DNA of 64,000 nucleotides from Streptomyces albofaciens JCM 4342 (GTDB taxonomy: Bacteria > Actinomycetota > Actinomycetes > Streptomycetales > Streptomycetaceae): NCBI RefSeq assembly GCF_008634025.1, contig NZ_PDCM01000002.1, forward strand, positions 4,009,501 through 4,073,500, given 5' to 3'. A program made the position numbers and the translations under genes. How positions within the stretch are numbered: the first letter of the stretch is position 1; each line of letters starts with the position of its first letter. Shown here in pieces: positions 1-7,744 of this stretch. The notes beneath the pieces are model-generated. The model did no database searches and was not told the origin of the DNA. It saw nothing but the letters and a program-made list of their open reading frames with translations.

Positions 1-5
1 CCGCC

Positions 6-659
6 TCACGCCCCGAACAGTTCCCGGCACTCCTCTGTCCACCCCGCCACCTCGACCGGCACCGTCCGGTGCGCCGCCCACCGCTCGCGGTCGAGCCGCA
101 GCCGCTGCAACGTCCGCGATTCCCCGCGCACCGCGATGACCTGCACACCGTCCGGTACGTACCCGAGCTTGCGCGAGACGGCCAGGGAACGGGGGTTGTC
201 CGTCATCGCGGCGGACGTCACGGTGTGCGCGCCGAGTTGTTCGAAGGCGAGGTGCAGGACGGCCGCGCGCATTTCCGTACCGATGCCCTGGTTCTGGTGG
301 GCGAGCCCCAGCCAGGAACCGGTCTCCGCCTCCCGGGTCACGCCGAAGTCGGCGGCGGAGAGTTCCTGTATGCCCACCGGTTTGCCGTCCCGCGTCACGG
401 CCAGGCCCAGCGCCCAGCGCTCCGGCCGCCATTGCGCGATCAAGCCGAGCTGGTGCTGGAAGGTGCTCCGCCCGCGCTTCTCCGGGGAACCATCCGTCCA
501 GGGCACGCTGAACGGCATCTCCGCCGGGTCGTGCACACCGTCCGCGGAGACCGCGGCGAGATCGTCCAGCAGGGCGGTGTCCGGCAGGCGCAGTTCCAGG
601 CGCGGGGTCCGGATACGGATGCCGTACGGGGGCCAGAAGCGGAACCCGTGCTCCCGCAC
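6..659 (-). CDS. GNAT family N-acetyltransferase (RimJ/RimL type)
   Basis: A 217-residue protein predicted to transfer an acetyl group from acetyl-CoA to an amine; the substrate cannot be told. It opens with the 'RTPRLELR' strand usual in RimJ/RimL-type enzymes (residues 17-24), has the acetyl-CoA loop 'HQNQGIGTE' (121-129) and a conserved 'DNPRSLAVSRKLGY' block near 154-167. I chose the GTG at 657-659 because a GGGGAG ribosome site lies five bases before it. The frame stays open further upstream through a 9-bp repeat that would encode His-Thr-Ala repeats, but no ribosome site precedes those starts. Family is firm; the start is a judgement. Confidence 0.85.
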   Translation of the reverse strand: MREHGFRFWPPYGIRIRTPRLELRLPDTALLDDLAAVSADGVHDPAEMPFSVPWTDGSPEKRGRSTFQHQLGLIAQWRPERWALGLAVTRDGKPVGIQELSAADFGVTREAETGSWLGLAHQNQGIGTEMRAAVLHLAFEQLGAHTVTSAAMTDNPRSLAVSRKLGYVPDGVQVIAVRGESRTLQRLRLDRERWAAHRTVPVEVAGWTEECRELFGA

Positions 660-682
660 GGCTTCTCCCCTACACGCGTCGC

Positions 683-740
683 CTGCCGTGTCTGCCGTGT
701 CTGCCGTGTGTGCTGTGTGTGCTGTGTGTGCCGTGTGTGC
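683..740. repeat. 9-bp tandem repeat upstream of the GNAT gene
   Basis: About six copies of a 9-bp unit of the form CTGCCGTGT or GTGCTGTGT run head to tail just upstream of the chosen GNAT start. Because the unit is a multiple of three the GNAT frame stays open through it, which makes the gene look longer than it probably is. Confidence 0.8.
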
Positions 741-783
741 CATGACGGAATGCTGCCGAACATACGGCAACCCGTCGACCGGA

Positions 784-1410
784 TTACCGGGGCGCCCGCA
801 GCCCTTGCAAATGCCGCCGCAGCACCGCCCGCTGCGCTTCCGGAGTGACGTACTCCGGCTCCAGCATCGCCCGCAGGTTGAGGCCGTCCAGCAGGGCGGA
901 CAGCCGCAGGCACTCCAGGTCCACGTCCAGATCGGCGGGCAGGGCGCCGGATTCCTGCGCGCCGCGCAGCACCCGCGCCAGCAGGTCCCGCAGGCCGGTC
1001 TCCATCTCCACCGCGCACGCCCGCAACTCCGGACGGATACGGGCCGCCCCGCAGAACGCCATCCACAGGACCGCCTCCTGCCGCCGCTCCTCGTCCAGCG
1101 CCAGGAACTCGCCGATCAGCTCCTCGACCTGCGCCGGGCGTTCGTCGCGCGCCGCCGGGCCGAGCAGGCGGTCCACGTGGGTGCGTACGCGCCCGTCGAT
1201 GCGCGTGCTCAGCTCGCGCATCGTGAAGAGCAGCAGCTCGTCGTGGTCGCGGAAGTAGTGCCGCACCGATCCGATGGCCAGCCCGGCCTCTTCGGCGACG
1301 TTGCGCAGCGAGGCGCCTTCCACCCCCTCCCGGCCGATCACGCGCAGCACGGCGTCGGCGACGGCCCGGCGGCGGGCCTCAGGATCAACGATCTTCGGCA
1401 TGGTGGCCAT
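784..1410 (-). CDS. TetR family transcriptional regulator
   Basis: A 208-residue regulator with an N-terminal TetR helix-turn-helix at about residues 10-60 (the segment 'GLAIGSVRHYF' is the recognition helix region) and a variable ligand-binding C-terminus whose ligand cannot be read. It is divergent from the DUF1453 membrane gene, and a perfect 13-bp inverted repeat (1418-1448) begins eight bases upstream of its start codon, so it probably represses itself and that neighbour. A second ATG at 1401 gives the more usual start 'MPKIVD'; neither start has a clear ribosome site. Confidence 0.9.
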   Translation of the reverse strand: MATMPKIVDPEARRRAVADAVLRVIGREGVEGASLRNVAEEAGLAIGSVRHYFRDHDELLLFTMRELSTRIDGRVRTHVDRLLGPAARDERPAQVEELIGEFLALDEERRQEAVLWMAFCGAARIRPELRACAVEMETGLRDLLARVLRGAQESGALPADLDVDLECLRLSALLDGLNLRAMLEPEYVTPEAQRAVLRRHLQGLRAPR

Positions 1411-1417
1411 TGTGGCA

Positions 1418-1448
1418 CGCCCGCGCTAAATTGTTTTTAGCGCGGGCG
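1418..1448. promoter_or_regulatory. Perfect inverted repeat, candidate TetR operator
   Basis: Two 13-bp arms, CGCCCGCGCTAAA and its exact reverse complement, are separated by five bases. The site lies between the divergent TetR and DUF1453 genes, the usual place for a TetR operator. A terminator is unlikely because both flanking genes start here. Confidence 0.7.
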
Positions 1449-1505
1449 AGCTAAAAAAGTTTGAGCCGCCTTACGCGCCCACCGGCACACACTCTTGGGG
1501 GAACA

Positions 1506-2015
1506 GTGAACAGCTGGCTGCTCGCGGCGCTCATCGCCGCGGCCCTCGTCCTCGTGATCGTCAAGCGGCTGAAGGGCGAGCCGGTCAACGTCCGTGAGCT
1601 CTTCGCGGGCCCGGCCGTCCTCACCGCACTCGGCATCGCCTTCATCGCCAAGGCCGACAACGTGACGGGGACCGACCTCGCCTGGGTGATCCCCGGCGCC
1701 TTCCTGGGGCTCGCGCTCGGCGCCGTACGCGGCCGCCTGGTCCACCTCGGCGAGAAGGACGGCGCCCTGTGGCAGCGCTACACCGGCCGCACGTTCGCCG
1801 TCGTCATCGCGTCGCTGCTGATCTCCGCCGGTTACGGCTTCCTCGCCGAGCACATGGGCATGCACCCGTACGCCCGCCCCACCCAACTGAGCATCGGCGT
1901 CAGCTTCCTGGGCGAGTCGCTGCTGATCTACTTCCGTGCGCGCAGGACGGGGACGCCGTTCGCGGCAGAGGGGAGCAGGAGCCCGCTCGACTTCCTCGTC
2001 CGCCGCTCCCGGTGA
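1506..2015 (+). CDS. DUF1453-like integral membrane protein
   Basis: A 169-residue membrane protein with four or so hydrophobic segments: one at the N-terminus (about 2-18), then near 30-45, 60-80 and 95-115. A conserved short loop 'KRLKGEP' follows the first helix, as in the CcdC/DUF1453 family. The GTG at 1506 is preceded by GGGGGAAC; the frame is open further upstream but without a ribosome site. The function of the family in actinomycetes is not established. The gene is divergent from a TetR regulator and shares its operator region, so inducible expression is likely. Confidence 0.7.
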   Translation: MNSWLLAALIAAALVLVIVKRLKGEPVNVRELFAGPAVLTALGIAFIAKADNVTGTDLAWVIPGAFLGLALGAVRGRLVHLGEKDGALWQRYTGRTFAVVIASLLISAGYGFLAEHMGMHPYARPTQLSIGVSFLGESLLIYFRARRTGTPFAAEGSRSPLDFLVRRSR

Positions 2016-2016
2016 G

Positions 2017-2565
2017 TCACGCGGCGGCGAGCAGGGCGGTCGCCACCGCCTTGGCGCGCAGGGCGGGGGCCGCCGAGCGCTCGCGCAGGGCGGTGACCTG
2101 GGCGCCGTCGATCAGCAGGACGAGCTGTTCGGCGAGTTCGCGGGTGCCGCGGGTGTAGCCGGCGCCGGTGAGCAGTTCGGCGACGTACGAGGTCAGGGTG
2201 GCCTTGTGGGCGGCGGCGGCGCGGTGCGCGGCGCTGGCCGGGTCCGCGATCTCGACCATGGTGTTGATGGCGGCGCAGCCACGGTAGTCGTCGGACGCGA
2301 AGCGCGCGGCGAGGGCGTCGAAGAGGGCGAGCGGCGTGCCGCCGCGCTCGGCGACCGCGGCGTGCAGCCAGTCGAACCAGCGCCGGCCATATCCGTCGAT
2401 CATGGCCACGACCAGGTCGTCCTTGCTCGCGAAGTGCCGGTAGAACGAAGCCCGGCCCACCCCGGAGGTGGCGAGCAGCCGCTCGACACCGACGGCGCGG
2501 ATGCCCTCGGCGTAGAAGAGGTCCTCGGCTGCCCTGACGAGCCGTTCCCTGGCGTTGGTCGGCAT
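2017..2565 (-). CDS. TetR family transcriptional regulator
   Basis: A 182-residue repressor-type protein. The helix-turn-helix is at about residues 25-47 ('GVGRASFYRHFASKDDL') and the rest is the all-helical ligand domain. Start ATG at 2563-2565. It ends one base beyond the stop of the convergent DUF1453 gene. It is divergent from an MFS exporter, and two related palindromes (2597-2612 and 2633-2648) lie between them, the classic arrangement for a drug-responsive repressor controlling an efflux pump. Confidence 0.9.
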   Translation of the reverse strand: MPTNARERLVRAAEDLFYAEGIRAVGVERLLATSGVGRASFYRHFASKDDLVVAMIDGYGRRWFDWLHAAVAERGGTPLALFDALAARFASDDYRGCAAINTMVEIADPASAAHRAAAAHKATLTSYVAELLTGAGYTRGTRELAEQLVLLIDGAQVTALRERSAAPALRAKAVATALLAAA

Positions 2566-2596
2566 GCCGCCACGATAACCAACCTTGACCCAAGAT

Positions 2597-2612
2597 GGAA
2601 CCGATCGGTACC
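2597..2612. promoter_or_regulatory. Candidate TetR operator, copy 1
   Basis: The sequence GGAACCGATCGGTACC contains a perfect 10-bp palindrome ACCGATCGGT. It lies about 32 bases upstream of the TetR start and resembles copy 2 at 2633-2648. Confidence 0.65.
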
Positions 2613-2632
2613 GTCTCGCCATCCCAGCAGAC

Positions 2633-2648
2633 GGTACTGATCGGTACC
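2633..2648. promoter_or_regulatory. Candidate TetR operator, copy 2
   Basis: The sequence GGTACTGATCGGTACC is a palindrome with one mismatched pair. It lies 21 bases upstream of the MFS start, close to where that promoter must be, so binding would be expected to block transcription. Confidence 0.65.
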
Positions 2649-2669
2649 ATTTTTTGAACCGGAGACCGC

Positions 2670-4016
2670 ATGCCCCGCAACAGCGCGTCCCATCCACCGT
2701 CGTGCGCGGCCACCGCGCCCACCGCATCCACCGCGCCCGCCGCCTCCGCCCCACTCGCCGCGCCCACCACCCCCGCCACGCCGAATACAGCCACCACTCC
2801 CACGACCCTCGCCACCCCCGCCCCCGCCCCCGGAAGCTGGCGCTTCCACGGCGTGGTGCTCGCCCTCGGTACGTTCGTCGTCGGCACCGACGCCTTCGTG
2901 ATCGCCGGCGTCCTCCCCGACATCGCCGCCGACCTGCACATCGGTCTCGGCGCCGCCGGACAGCTCGTCACGACGTTCGCCATCGGCTACGCGCTGCTCT
3001 CACCCCTCCTGGCCGCGCTCACCGCGAGCTGGTCACGGCGTACGGTCCTGATCACCGCGCTGCTCGTCTTCGCACTCGGCAACGCGGCCACCGCCCTGGC
3101 CCCCACCTACCCGCTGGCCCTCGCCGCCCGCGTCGTCGCGGCGGCCGGCGCCGCGCTCTACACTCCGAACGCCTCGGCCACCGCCGCCGCCCTCGCGGGC
3201 GATGCGGCACGCGGGCGGGCCTTCGCCCTGGTGAACACCGGGCTGACCTCGGCGCTGGTCCTCGGGGCGCCGCTCGGCACCGCCGTCGGCGGCGCGTACG
3301 GGTGGCGCACCACGATGTGGCTGGTCACCGTGCTGCCCCTGCTCGTCGTACCGCTGCTCGCCGCCCGCCTGCCCCGCGTACGCATCGACACCCCGCGCGG
3401 CCTGCGCCGTCGCCTCGCCCCGCTGGCGGACCGCCGCGTCCTGTACGCGCTGGCCGTCACCGTGATCGTGTTCGTCGGGATCTACATCCCGTTCGAGTAC
3501 ATCAGCGCCGTCTACGCGCCGGTGCTCGGCCACGGCGCGGACGGCGGCGGTACGGGAGCCGGGAGCGGCGGTACGGACAGCACCCTGGCAGCCGTCCTGC
3601 TGCTGATCTTCGGCGTCACCGGTACGGCGGGGAACCTCGTCGCCGGGCACCTGGCCGACCGCTTCGGCCCGCGGCGGGTGATCCTCGGCGCCTCGCTCGC
3701 ACTCACCGGCGTCTTCGCGCTCGTACCGCTGAGCAGGCAGTGGCTGCCCGCCGCGCTGGTCGCGGTGGCGGTGTCCGGGTGGGTGTCGTTCTCGGTGACC
3801 ACACCGCAGCAGCACCGGATCGCCGCGCTCGCCCCACAGGCGCAGGCCGTGGTCGTCTCCCTCAACGCGGCCGCCATCCATCTCGCCGTATCCCTGGCGG
3901 GCGGTCTGGGCGGCATCGGCGTGGAGACGGTGGGAGCGGCCCGCCTGCCGTGGCTGGCCGCCGGGTTCACGCTGGTCGCGGCCGTACTGACGGCGGTCGG
4001 CCGACGCCACGAGTGA
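2670..4016 (+). CDS. MFS transporter, DHA1 drug/sugar efflux type
   Basis: A 448-residue major facilitator protein with about twelve membrane segments. The 'ADRFGPRRV' loop at about residues 330-338 is the second copy of the MFS signature between helices 8 and 9. The best overall fit is the AraJ/YdhP/CmlR-like DHA1 exporters, which use the proton gradient to expel drugs or sugars. The first 55 or so residues are an unusual Ala/Thr/Pro-rich leader before helix 1. GGAG precedes the ATG. Divergence from a TetR gene with two operators suggests inducible efflux; the substrate is unknown. Confidence 0.88.
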   Translation: MPRNSASHPPSCAATAPTASTAPAASAPLAAPTTPATPNTATTPTTLATPAPAPGSWRFHGVVLALGTFVVGTDAFVIAGVLPDIAADLHIGLGAAGQLVTTFAIGYALLSPLLAALTASWSRRTVLITALLVFALGNAATALAPTYPLALAARVVAAAGAALYTPNASATAAALAGDAARGRAFALVNTGLTSALVLGAPLGTAVGGAYGWRTTMWLVTVLPLLVVPLLAARLPRVRIDTPRGLRRRLAPLADRRVLYALAVTVIVFVGIYIPFEYISAVYAPVLGHGADGGGTGAGSGGTDSTLAAVLLLIFGVTGTAGNLVAGHLADRFGPRRVILGASLALTGVFALVPLSRQWLPAALVAVAVSGWVSFSVTTPQQHRIAALAPQAQAVVVSLNAAAIHLAVSLAGGLGGIGVETVGAARLPWLAAGFTLVAAVLTAVGRRHE

Positions 4017-4106
4017 CGGCGGCCGGACGGCCCGGCGCACGGCGGCGCGCAGCGGTGCGCAGCGGTGCGCCGGGCACGCGGACATGCCCGGCGGGTACGG
4101 AAACGG

Positions 4107-5618
4107 TCAGGAAGAGACCGCGCTGCGCAGCTCCACCATGTCGATCTGCTCGGTCTCGTCGTGCGCGGTCAGATCGATGACCTCGCCGTTCCCGGATTCC
4201 TCGGCTCCGGCCGCTTCCTCGACCGCTTCCCCGGTCGTTTCCTCAGCCGCTTCCCCAGCCGCTTCCCCAGCCGCTTTCCCGGTCGCTTTCCCATCAGCGT
4301 CGCCGTCCGCCGTCCCGGCCCCGGCCCCGGCCCCGGCCCCGGCCTCACCGGTCTCAGGACCGGTCGTGGACTTCCGTCCGCTCTCGGAACGCACCTCGTC
4401 CGTCGTACGGCCCCTGCCGCGCGCCGACTGTTCGGCGACCGCCTCGTCCCCGACCACGTCGGCCAGGTCCTCCTCCAGCTGCCGGGGCGGCTTCGCACGC
4501 CGCGGCACGGCCGACGGCACGCCCGTGCCCGGGCCGGTCGGCGCCGCCCCGTTCCGTACGGCGCCGGTGCCCGTGGCCGTACCGAAGAAGTCGAAACCGC
4601 CCTGCGCTCGGGAGGCGGGCAGCCGGGGAACCTGTACGGGCGGGACGACGGCCGCGGCGGCCGGTACGGGGCGCAGGTTCGGCGCCACCCGCGCGGCCTG
4701 CCGTTCGGCGTCCCGCGCGTCGGCGTCAGCATCGGCATCGACACCGACATCGGCACCGGCACCGGCATCGGCATCGACATCGACATCGGCGGGAACCCGG
4801 TCGTCGGCCGGGCCGTCGCTGCCGGGAGCGGCGTTCGAGCCCGCACCGGCGGCGGCCACGGCAGCACCCGGCCCCGACCCGTCGGACTCGGAACCGGTCG
4901 ACTGCGGACCTATCGGCTGCGTAGCGGTCGACTGCGAAGCGGCGGCCGTACGGGGGCGGCCCTGCGCGGCCGAAGGCTCCGTGGCCGCCACGGGATTCCC
5001 CTGGCCGTCCTCACCGTCCTGGTCCGGTACGGTCCCGGCCTGGCGGGCCGCATTGCGCGGCAGCTGCCGCAGCGCTTCCGCCGCCCGGTGGTACATCCCC
5101 GCGGTGAGCGTGCCCGGCACGCCGTCCGGACCGGCCCCGGCCGCCGGCTCCCCGGCGGGCGTGCCGGCCTCGATGGCGAGCAGCCGGCGGCCTTCCAGCG
5201 CGCTGGCGCGCTCGGTCTCGGCGGTGGCGTAGCGGCGCAGCAGCTCGGCGTGCTCGCTGCGCAGCCGGGCCAGCTCGGCCCGCTTGGACCGCAGCTTGGT
5301 GTCCAGCTTGCCGCGTATCTCGCGGGACTCCTCCAGGTCCGATTCGAGCTCGGCCAGCCGCTCGTCGGTCTTCCACTCGTCCCGCAACCGGGCGTTCTTC
5401 AGCTCGGCGACGCTCTTGCCGGCCGTACGGTCCCAGGCGCGCAGCAGGACGGAGCCGGTGACCGCGGCGGCCGCCGCGCCCGTGGCGAGAGCGCCCTGCA
5501 CCAGGTCATCACCGACGAACCAGACACCCGAGGCGCAGGCTAGGGACACACCGGCGACCGTCACAGGGGGAAGAAGCCGGTGCAGGGATGGCGAATGGCG
5601 GTGGCGTCCTCGTGGCAT
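4107..5618 (-). CDS. Membrane-anchored coiled-coil protein of unknown function
   Basis: I do not recognise a named family. The 503-residue protein has a short basic N-terminus, two hydrophobic segments (about 16-33 and 40-57), then a charged heptad-rich coiled coil (about 60-145) rich in Glu, Arg and Leu. A long low-complexity region follows, with runs such as DVDVDADAGAGADVGVDADA and GKAAGEAAGEAAEE, before an acidic C-terminus ('EVIDLTAHDETEQIDMVEL'). The start at 5618 places the basic segment just before the first membrane helix. The architecture suggests a membrane-tethered scaffold with a flexible cytoplasmic tail; that is inference only. It follows the betaine-transporter operon on the same strand with a 64-bp gap. 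Confidence 0.6.
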   Translation of the reverse strand: MPRGRHRHSPSLHRLLPPVTVAGVSLACASGVWFVGDDLVQGALATGAAAAAVTGSVLLRAWDRTAGKSVAELKNARLRDEWKTDERLAELESDLEESREIRGKLDTKLRSKRAELARLRSEHAELLRRYATAETERASALEGRRLLAIEAGTPAGEPAAGAGPDGVPGTLTAGMYHRAAEALRQLPRNAARQAGTVPDQDGEDGQGNPVAATEPSAAQGRPRTAAASQSTATQPIGPQSTGSESDGSGPGAAVAAAGAGSNAAPGSDGPADDRVPADVDVDADAGAGADVGVDADADADARDAERQAARVAPNLRPVPAAAAVVPPVQVPRLPASRAQGGFDFFGTATGTGAVRNGAAPTGPGTGVPSAVPRRAKPPRQLEEDLADVVGDEAVAEQSARGRGRTTDEVRSESGRKSTTGPETGEAGAGAGAGAGTADGDADGKATGKAAGEAAGEAAEETTGEAVEEAAGAEESGNGEVIDLTAHDETEQIDMVELRSAVSS

Positions 5619-5682
5619 GGCCTGAAACTTACCGTGCGTGCGGGACCTATGGGGCCCCGCCCGCCGCTTCGTTTCATGGTGG

Positions 5683-6732
5683 TTACTTCTTTGCCAGTCC
5701 CTTCGACTCCAGATATGCGCGCGCGACATCCGCCGGCTTCTGCCGTTCCGCGTCGACCTTGCGGTTCAGGTCGATCAGATCGGCGGTGGTCAGCTTGTCC
5801 GTGAGCTTGCCGAGAGCCGTCTCGATCTCCTTGTCACCGGCGCTCTTCGCATTCACCACGGGCAGCACGTTGTCGGCATTCTGCAGCTTCTTGTCGTCCT
5901 TCAGCAGCACCAGGCCGAAGTTGTCGAGCGTGGCGTCCGTCGTGGTGGTCAGCACCATCTGGTCCGTGCCGTCCTTGACCGCCTGCTTGGCCTGGGTGGT
6001 GCCGACGCCCTTCGGGTCGATGCCCGTCACGTCTATGCCGTACGTCTTCTCCAGGCCCGGCTTGCAGAACGGGCGCGTCTCGCACTCCTCGCCCGCCGCC
6101 AGCTTGACCTTCTGCTTCGACCGGCCGAGGTCGGAGAGCGTCTTCAGGTGGTAGCGGTCGGCGAATTCCTTGGTCACCGCGAACGCGTTCTGGTCCGTCG
6201 CCTCCCCGGCCGGCAGCACCTTCAGTCCGCGCGGCCCGGCGAGCGCCTTCAGGGCCTCGACCGTCTTGGCGATGTCGCTGGAGGCGACGGGCTTCGCGTC
6301 GGGGCCGTTCTTCTTGGCGTTGAGGAATTCGGCGAGCGTCGAGGCGTATTCCGGCACGACGTCGATCTGGCCCTTCTCCAGCGCCGGTTCGTACAGCTCA
6401 CGATTGGCGAGCGTCTTGACCGTGGCGTGGTATCCGGCGTCGTTAAGGATCTTGGAATAGATCTCCGCGAGCACCTTCGATTCGGTGAATCCGGCCGAGC
6501 CGATGACGATGTCCCCCTTACCGCCGCCGCTCCGCGCGCCGCCCTTCTCCTCCAGGCTCTTTCCCCCGCATGCGGCCAGCCCGCCCGCCAGCGCGGTCAC
6601 AGTGCCCGCGATCACCGCGGCCCGCAGGACGCGGGCCGGTCTCCGGCCGCGCCCGGCCCGACGGGCGGGGTCCCGAGTGGCGTGCTGGTCGGTGCGATGG
6701 CTGTGGTGCTGGCTGTTCGAGTCCTGGTTCAT
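5683..6732 (-). CDS. Osmoprotectant ABC transporter substrate-binding lipoprotein
   Basis: A 349-residue lipoprotein that would capture glycine betaine, choline or a related solute outside the cell and hand it to the two permeases encoded upstream. The long basic N-region ends in a lipobox, 'LAACGG', near residue 55. The mature part opens with 'IVIGSAGFTESKVLAEIY', characteristic of the ProX/OpuCC/OsmF family, and has the 'DVVPEYAS' block used in ligand binding. The ATG at 6730-6732 overlaps the stop of the small repeat ORF (ATGA) and has no good ribosome site of its own, so translation may be coupled. Downstream is the coiled-coil gene. Confidence 0.9.
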   Translation of the reverse strand: MNQDSNSQHHSHRTDQHATRDPARRAGRGRRPARVLRAAVIAGTVTALAGGLAACGGKSLEEKGGARSGGGKGDIVIGSAGFTESKVLAEIYSKILNDAGYHATVKTLANRELYEPALEKGQIDVVPEYASTLAEFLNAKKNGPDAKPVASSDIAKTVEALKALAGPRGLKVLPAGEATDQNAFAVTKEFADRYHLKTLSDLGRSKQKVKLAAGEECETRPFCKPGLEKTYGIDVTGIDPKGVGTTQAKQAVKDGTDQMVLTTTTDATLDNFGLVLLKDDKKLQNADNVLPVVNAKSAGDKEIETALGKLTDKLTTADLIDLNRKVDAERQKPADVARAYLESKGLAKK

Positions 6733-6989
6733 ACCGGTTCACCATCCAAGGAGGAGAGAAGAAGTTCTTGCACGGGCCCCGGGCCCCCGGGCCGCGTCGT
6801 CACCGACCCGGGCCGCGTCGTCACCGACCCGGGCCACCCCGCCGGTCCACCGGCCCATGCCGCCGATGCCCTGGCCGGTCCCGCCGATGCCCTGGCCGGT
6901 CCCGCCAATGCCCTGGCCGGTCCCGCCAACGCCCTGGCCGGTCCCGCCGATGTACCAACGCGTCCCACCGACGCGCCGGCCCGGCTCAC
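6729..6989 (-). CDS. Small repeat ORF bridging permease and binding-protein genes
   Basis: An 86-codon open frame fills the gap between the second permease and the binding-protein gene. Its GTG start overlaps the permease stop (GTGA) and its TGA stop overlaps the lipoprotein start (ATGA). The product would be almost pure repeat: AGPARAL/AGPARAS seven-residue units encoded by 21-bp repeats, then two copies of PGSVTTR. It may be a translated coupler, or simply spacer DNA held open because the repeat length is a multiple of three. No function is claimed. Confidence 0.35.
   Translation of the reverse strand: MSRAGASVGRVGTSAGPARALAGPARALAGPARASAGPARASAAWAGGPAGWPGSVTTRPGSVTTRPGGPGPVQELLLSSLDGEPV
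6789..6830. repeat. Two 21-bp direct repeats
   Basis: Two tandem copies of a 21-bp unit with the core GGGCCGCGTCGTCACCGAC lie inside the bridging ORF of the betaine-transporter operon. They keep its reading frame. The edges are approximate by a base or two. Confidence 0.7.
6865..6948. repeat. Four 21-bp tandem repeats
   Basis: Four consecutive 21-bp units (core GCCCTGGCCGGTCCCGCC) differ at only one or two positions. They sit between the permease and binding-protein genes of the osmoprotectant operon and encode the AGPARAx repeats of the bridging ORF on the minus strand. Confidence 0.85.
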
Positions 6990-7741
6990 GCCCGACTCCC
7001 GGCCGCCGTCACGTCGTCCGACGCCGAGCCGTCCGCCGCCGCGTCACCCGCCGTACGCGACCTCCGCGCCCGGCCCCGGCCCCGCCGCATCGGGTCGAAG
7101 GCCCGGTCCGTCAGCACCAGCAGCCCTTCGACCAGCAGCGCCAGCACGGCCACGAGCACCGCGCCCGCCACCACCTGCGGCGTGTTGTAGTTGCCGAACC
7201 CGGCGGTGATGATGCGGCCGAGGCCGCCGCCGCCCGCGAGCGCGGCGAGCGTGGCCGTGGCCACCACCTGGACACCGGCCGAGCGCAGCCCCGTCATGAT
7301 GAGCGGATACGCGAGCGGCAGCTCGACCCGCAGCAGCAGCTGCGGCCCGGACATGCCCATCCCGCGCGCCGCCTCCACCACGTCCCGGTCGGCCTCCCGC
7401 ATGCCCACATACGCGTTGGTCAGCAGCGGCGGCACCGCGAACAGCACCAGCGCGATGATCGTCGGCCAGTCCCCCGCCGTACCCAGCGGACTGAGCGTCA
7501 GCAGGACCAGTACGGCGAACGTCGGCACCGCGCGGCCCACGTTGGAGATGTTGACGGCCAGCGCCCCGCCCTTGCCGATGTGGCCCAGATACAGGGCGAC
7601 CGGCAGGGCTATCAGGCAGGAGATCGCCAGGCACAGTGCGCTGAGGTAGACATGCTCGCCGAGCCGGTGCCACACCCCCTTCTCGCCGGCCCAGTTGGCC
7701 GAGGTCGCCAGCCAGTCCCACGCACCCGTTATCGCGTCCAT
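6986..7741 (-). CDS. Osmoprotectant ABC transporter permease (ProW/OpuB type)
   Basis: A 251-residue inner-membrane permease with about five or six helices. It contains the EAA-type coupling loop near 'EAARGMGMSGPQLLLRVELP' (about 123-142), which contacts the ATPase. The C-terminal 30 residues are basic and disordered. Its start lies three bases after the stop of the upstream permease, and its stop overlaps the start of the repeat ORF, so these genes form one operon. The pair would form the membrane channel of the betaine-type importer; the matching ATPase is encoded divergently at 8678. Confidence 0.9.
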   Translation of the reverse strand: MDAITGAWDWLATSANWAGEKGVWHRLGEHVYLSALCLAISCLIALPVALYLGHIGKGGALAVNISNVGRAVPTFAVLVLLTLSPLGTAGDWPTIIALVLFAVPPLLTNAYVGMREADRDVVEAARGMGMSGPQLLLRVELPLAYPLIMTGLRSAGVQVVATATLAALAGGGGLGRIITAGFGNYNTPQVVAGAVLVAVLALLVEGLLVLTDRAFDPMRRGRGRARRSRTAGDAAADGSASDDVTAAGSRA

Positions 7742-7744
7742 CGC

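Noticed and set aside
660..770. Extension of the GNAT protein through His-Thr-Ala repeats
   Set aside because: The downstream GTG has a much better ribosome site and gives a normal family N-terminus.
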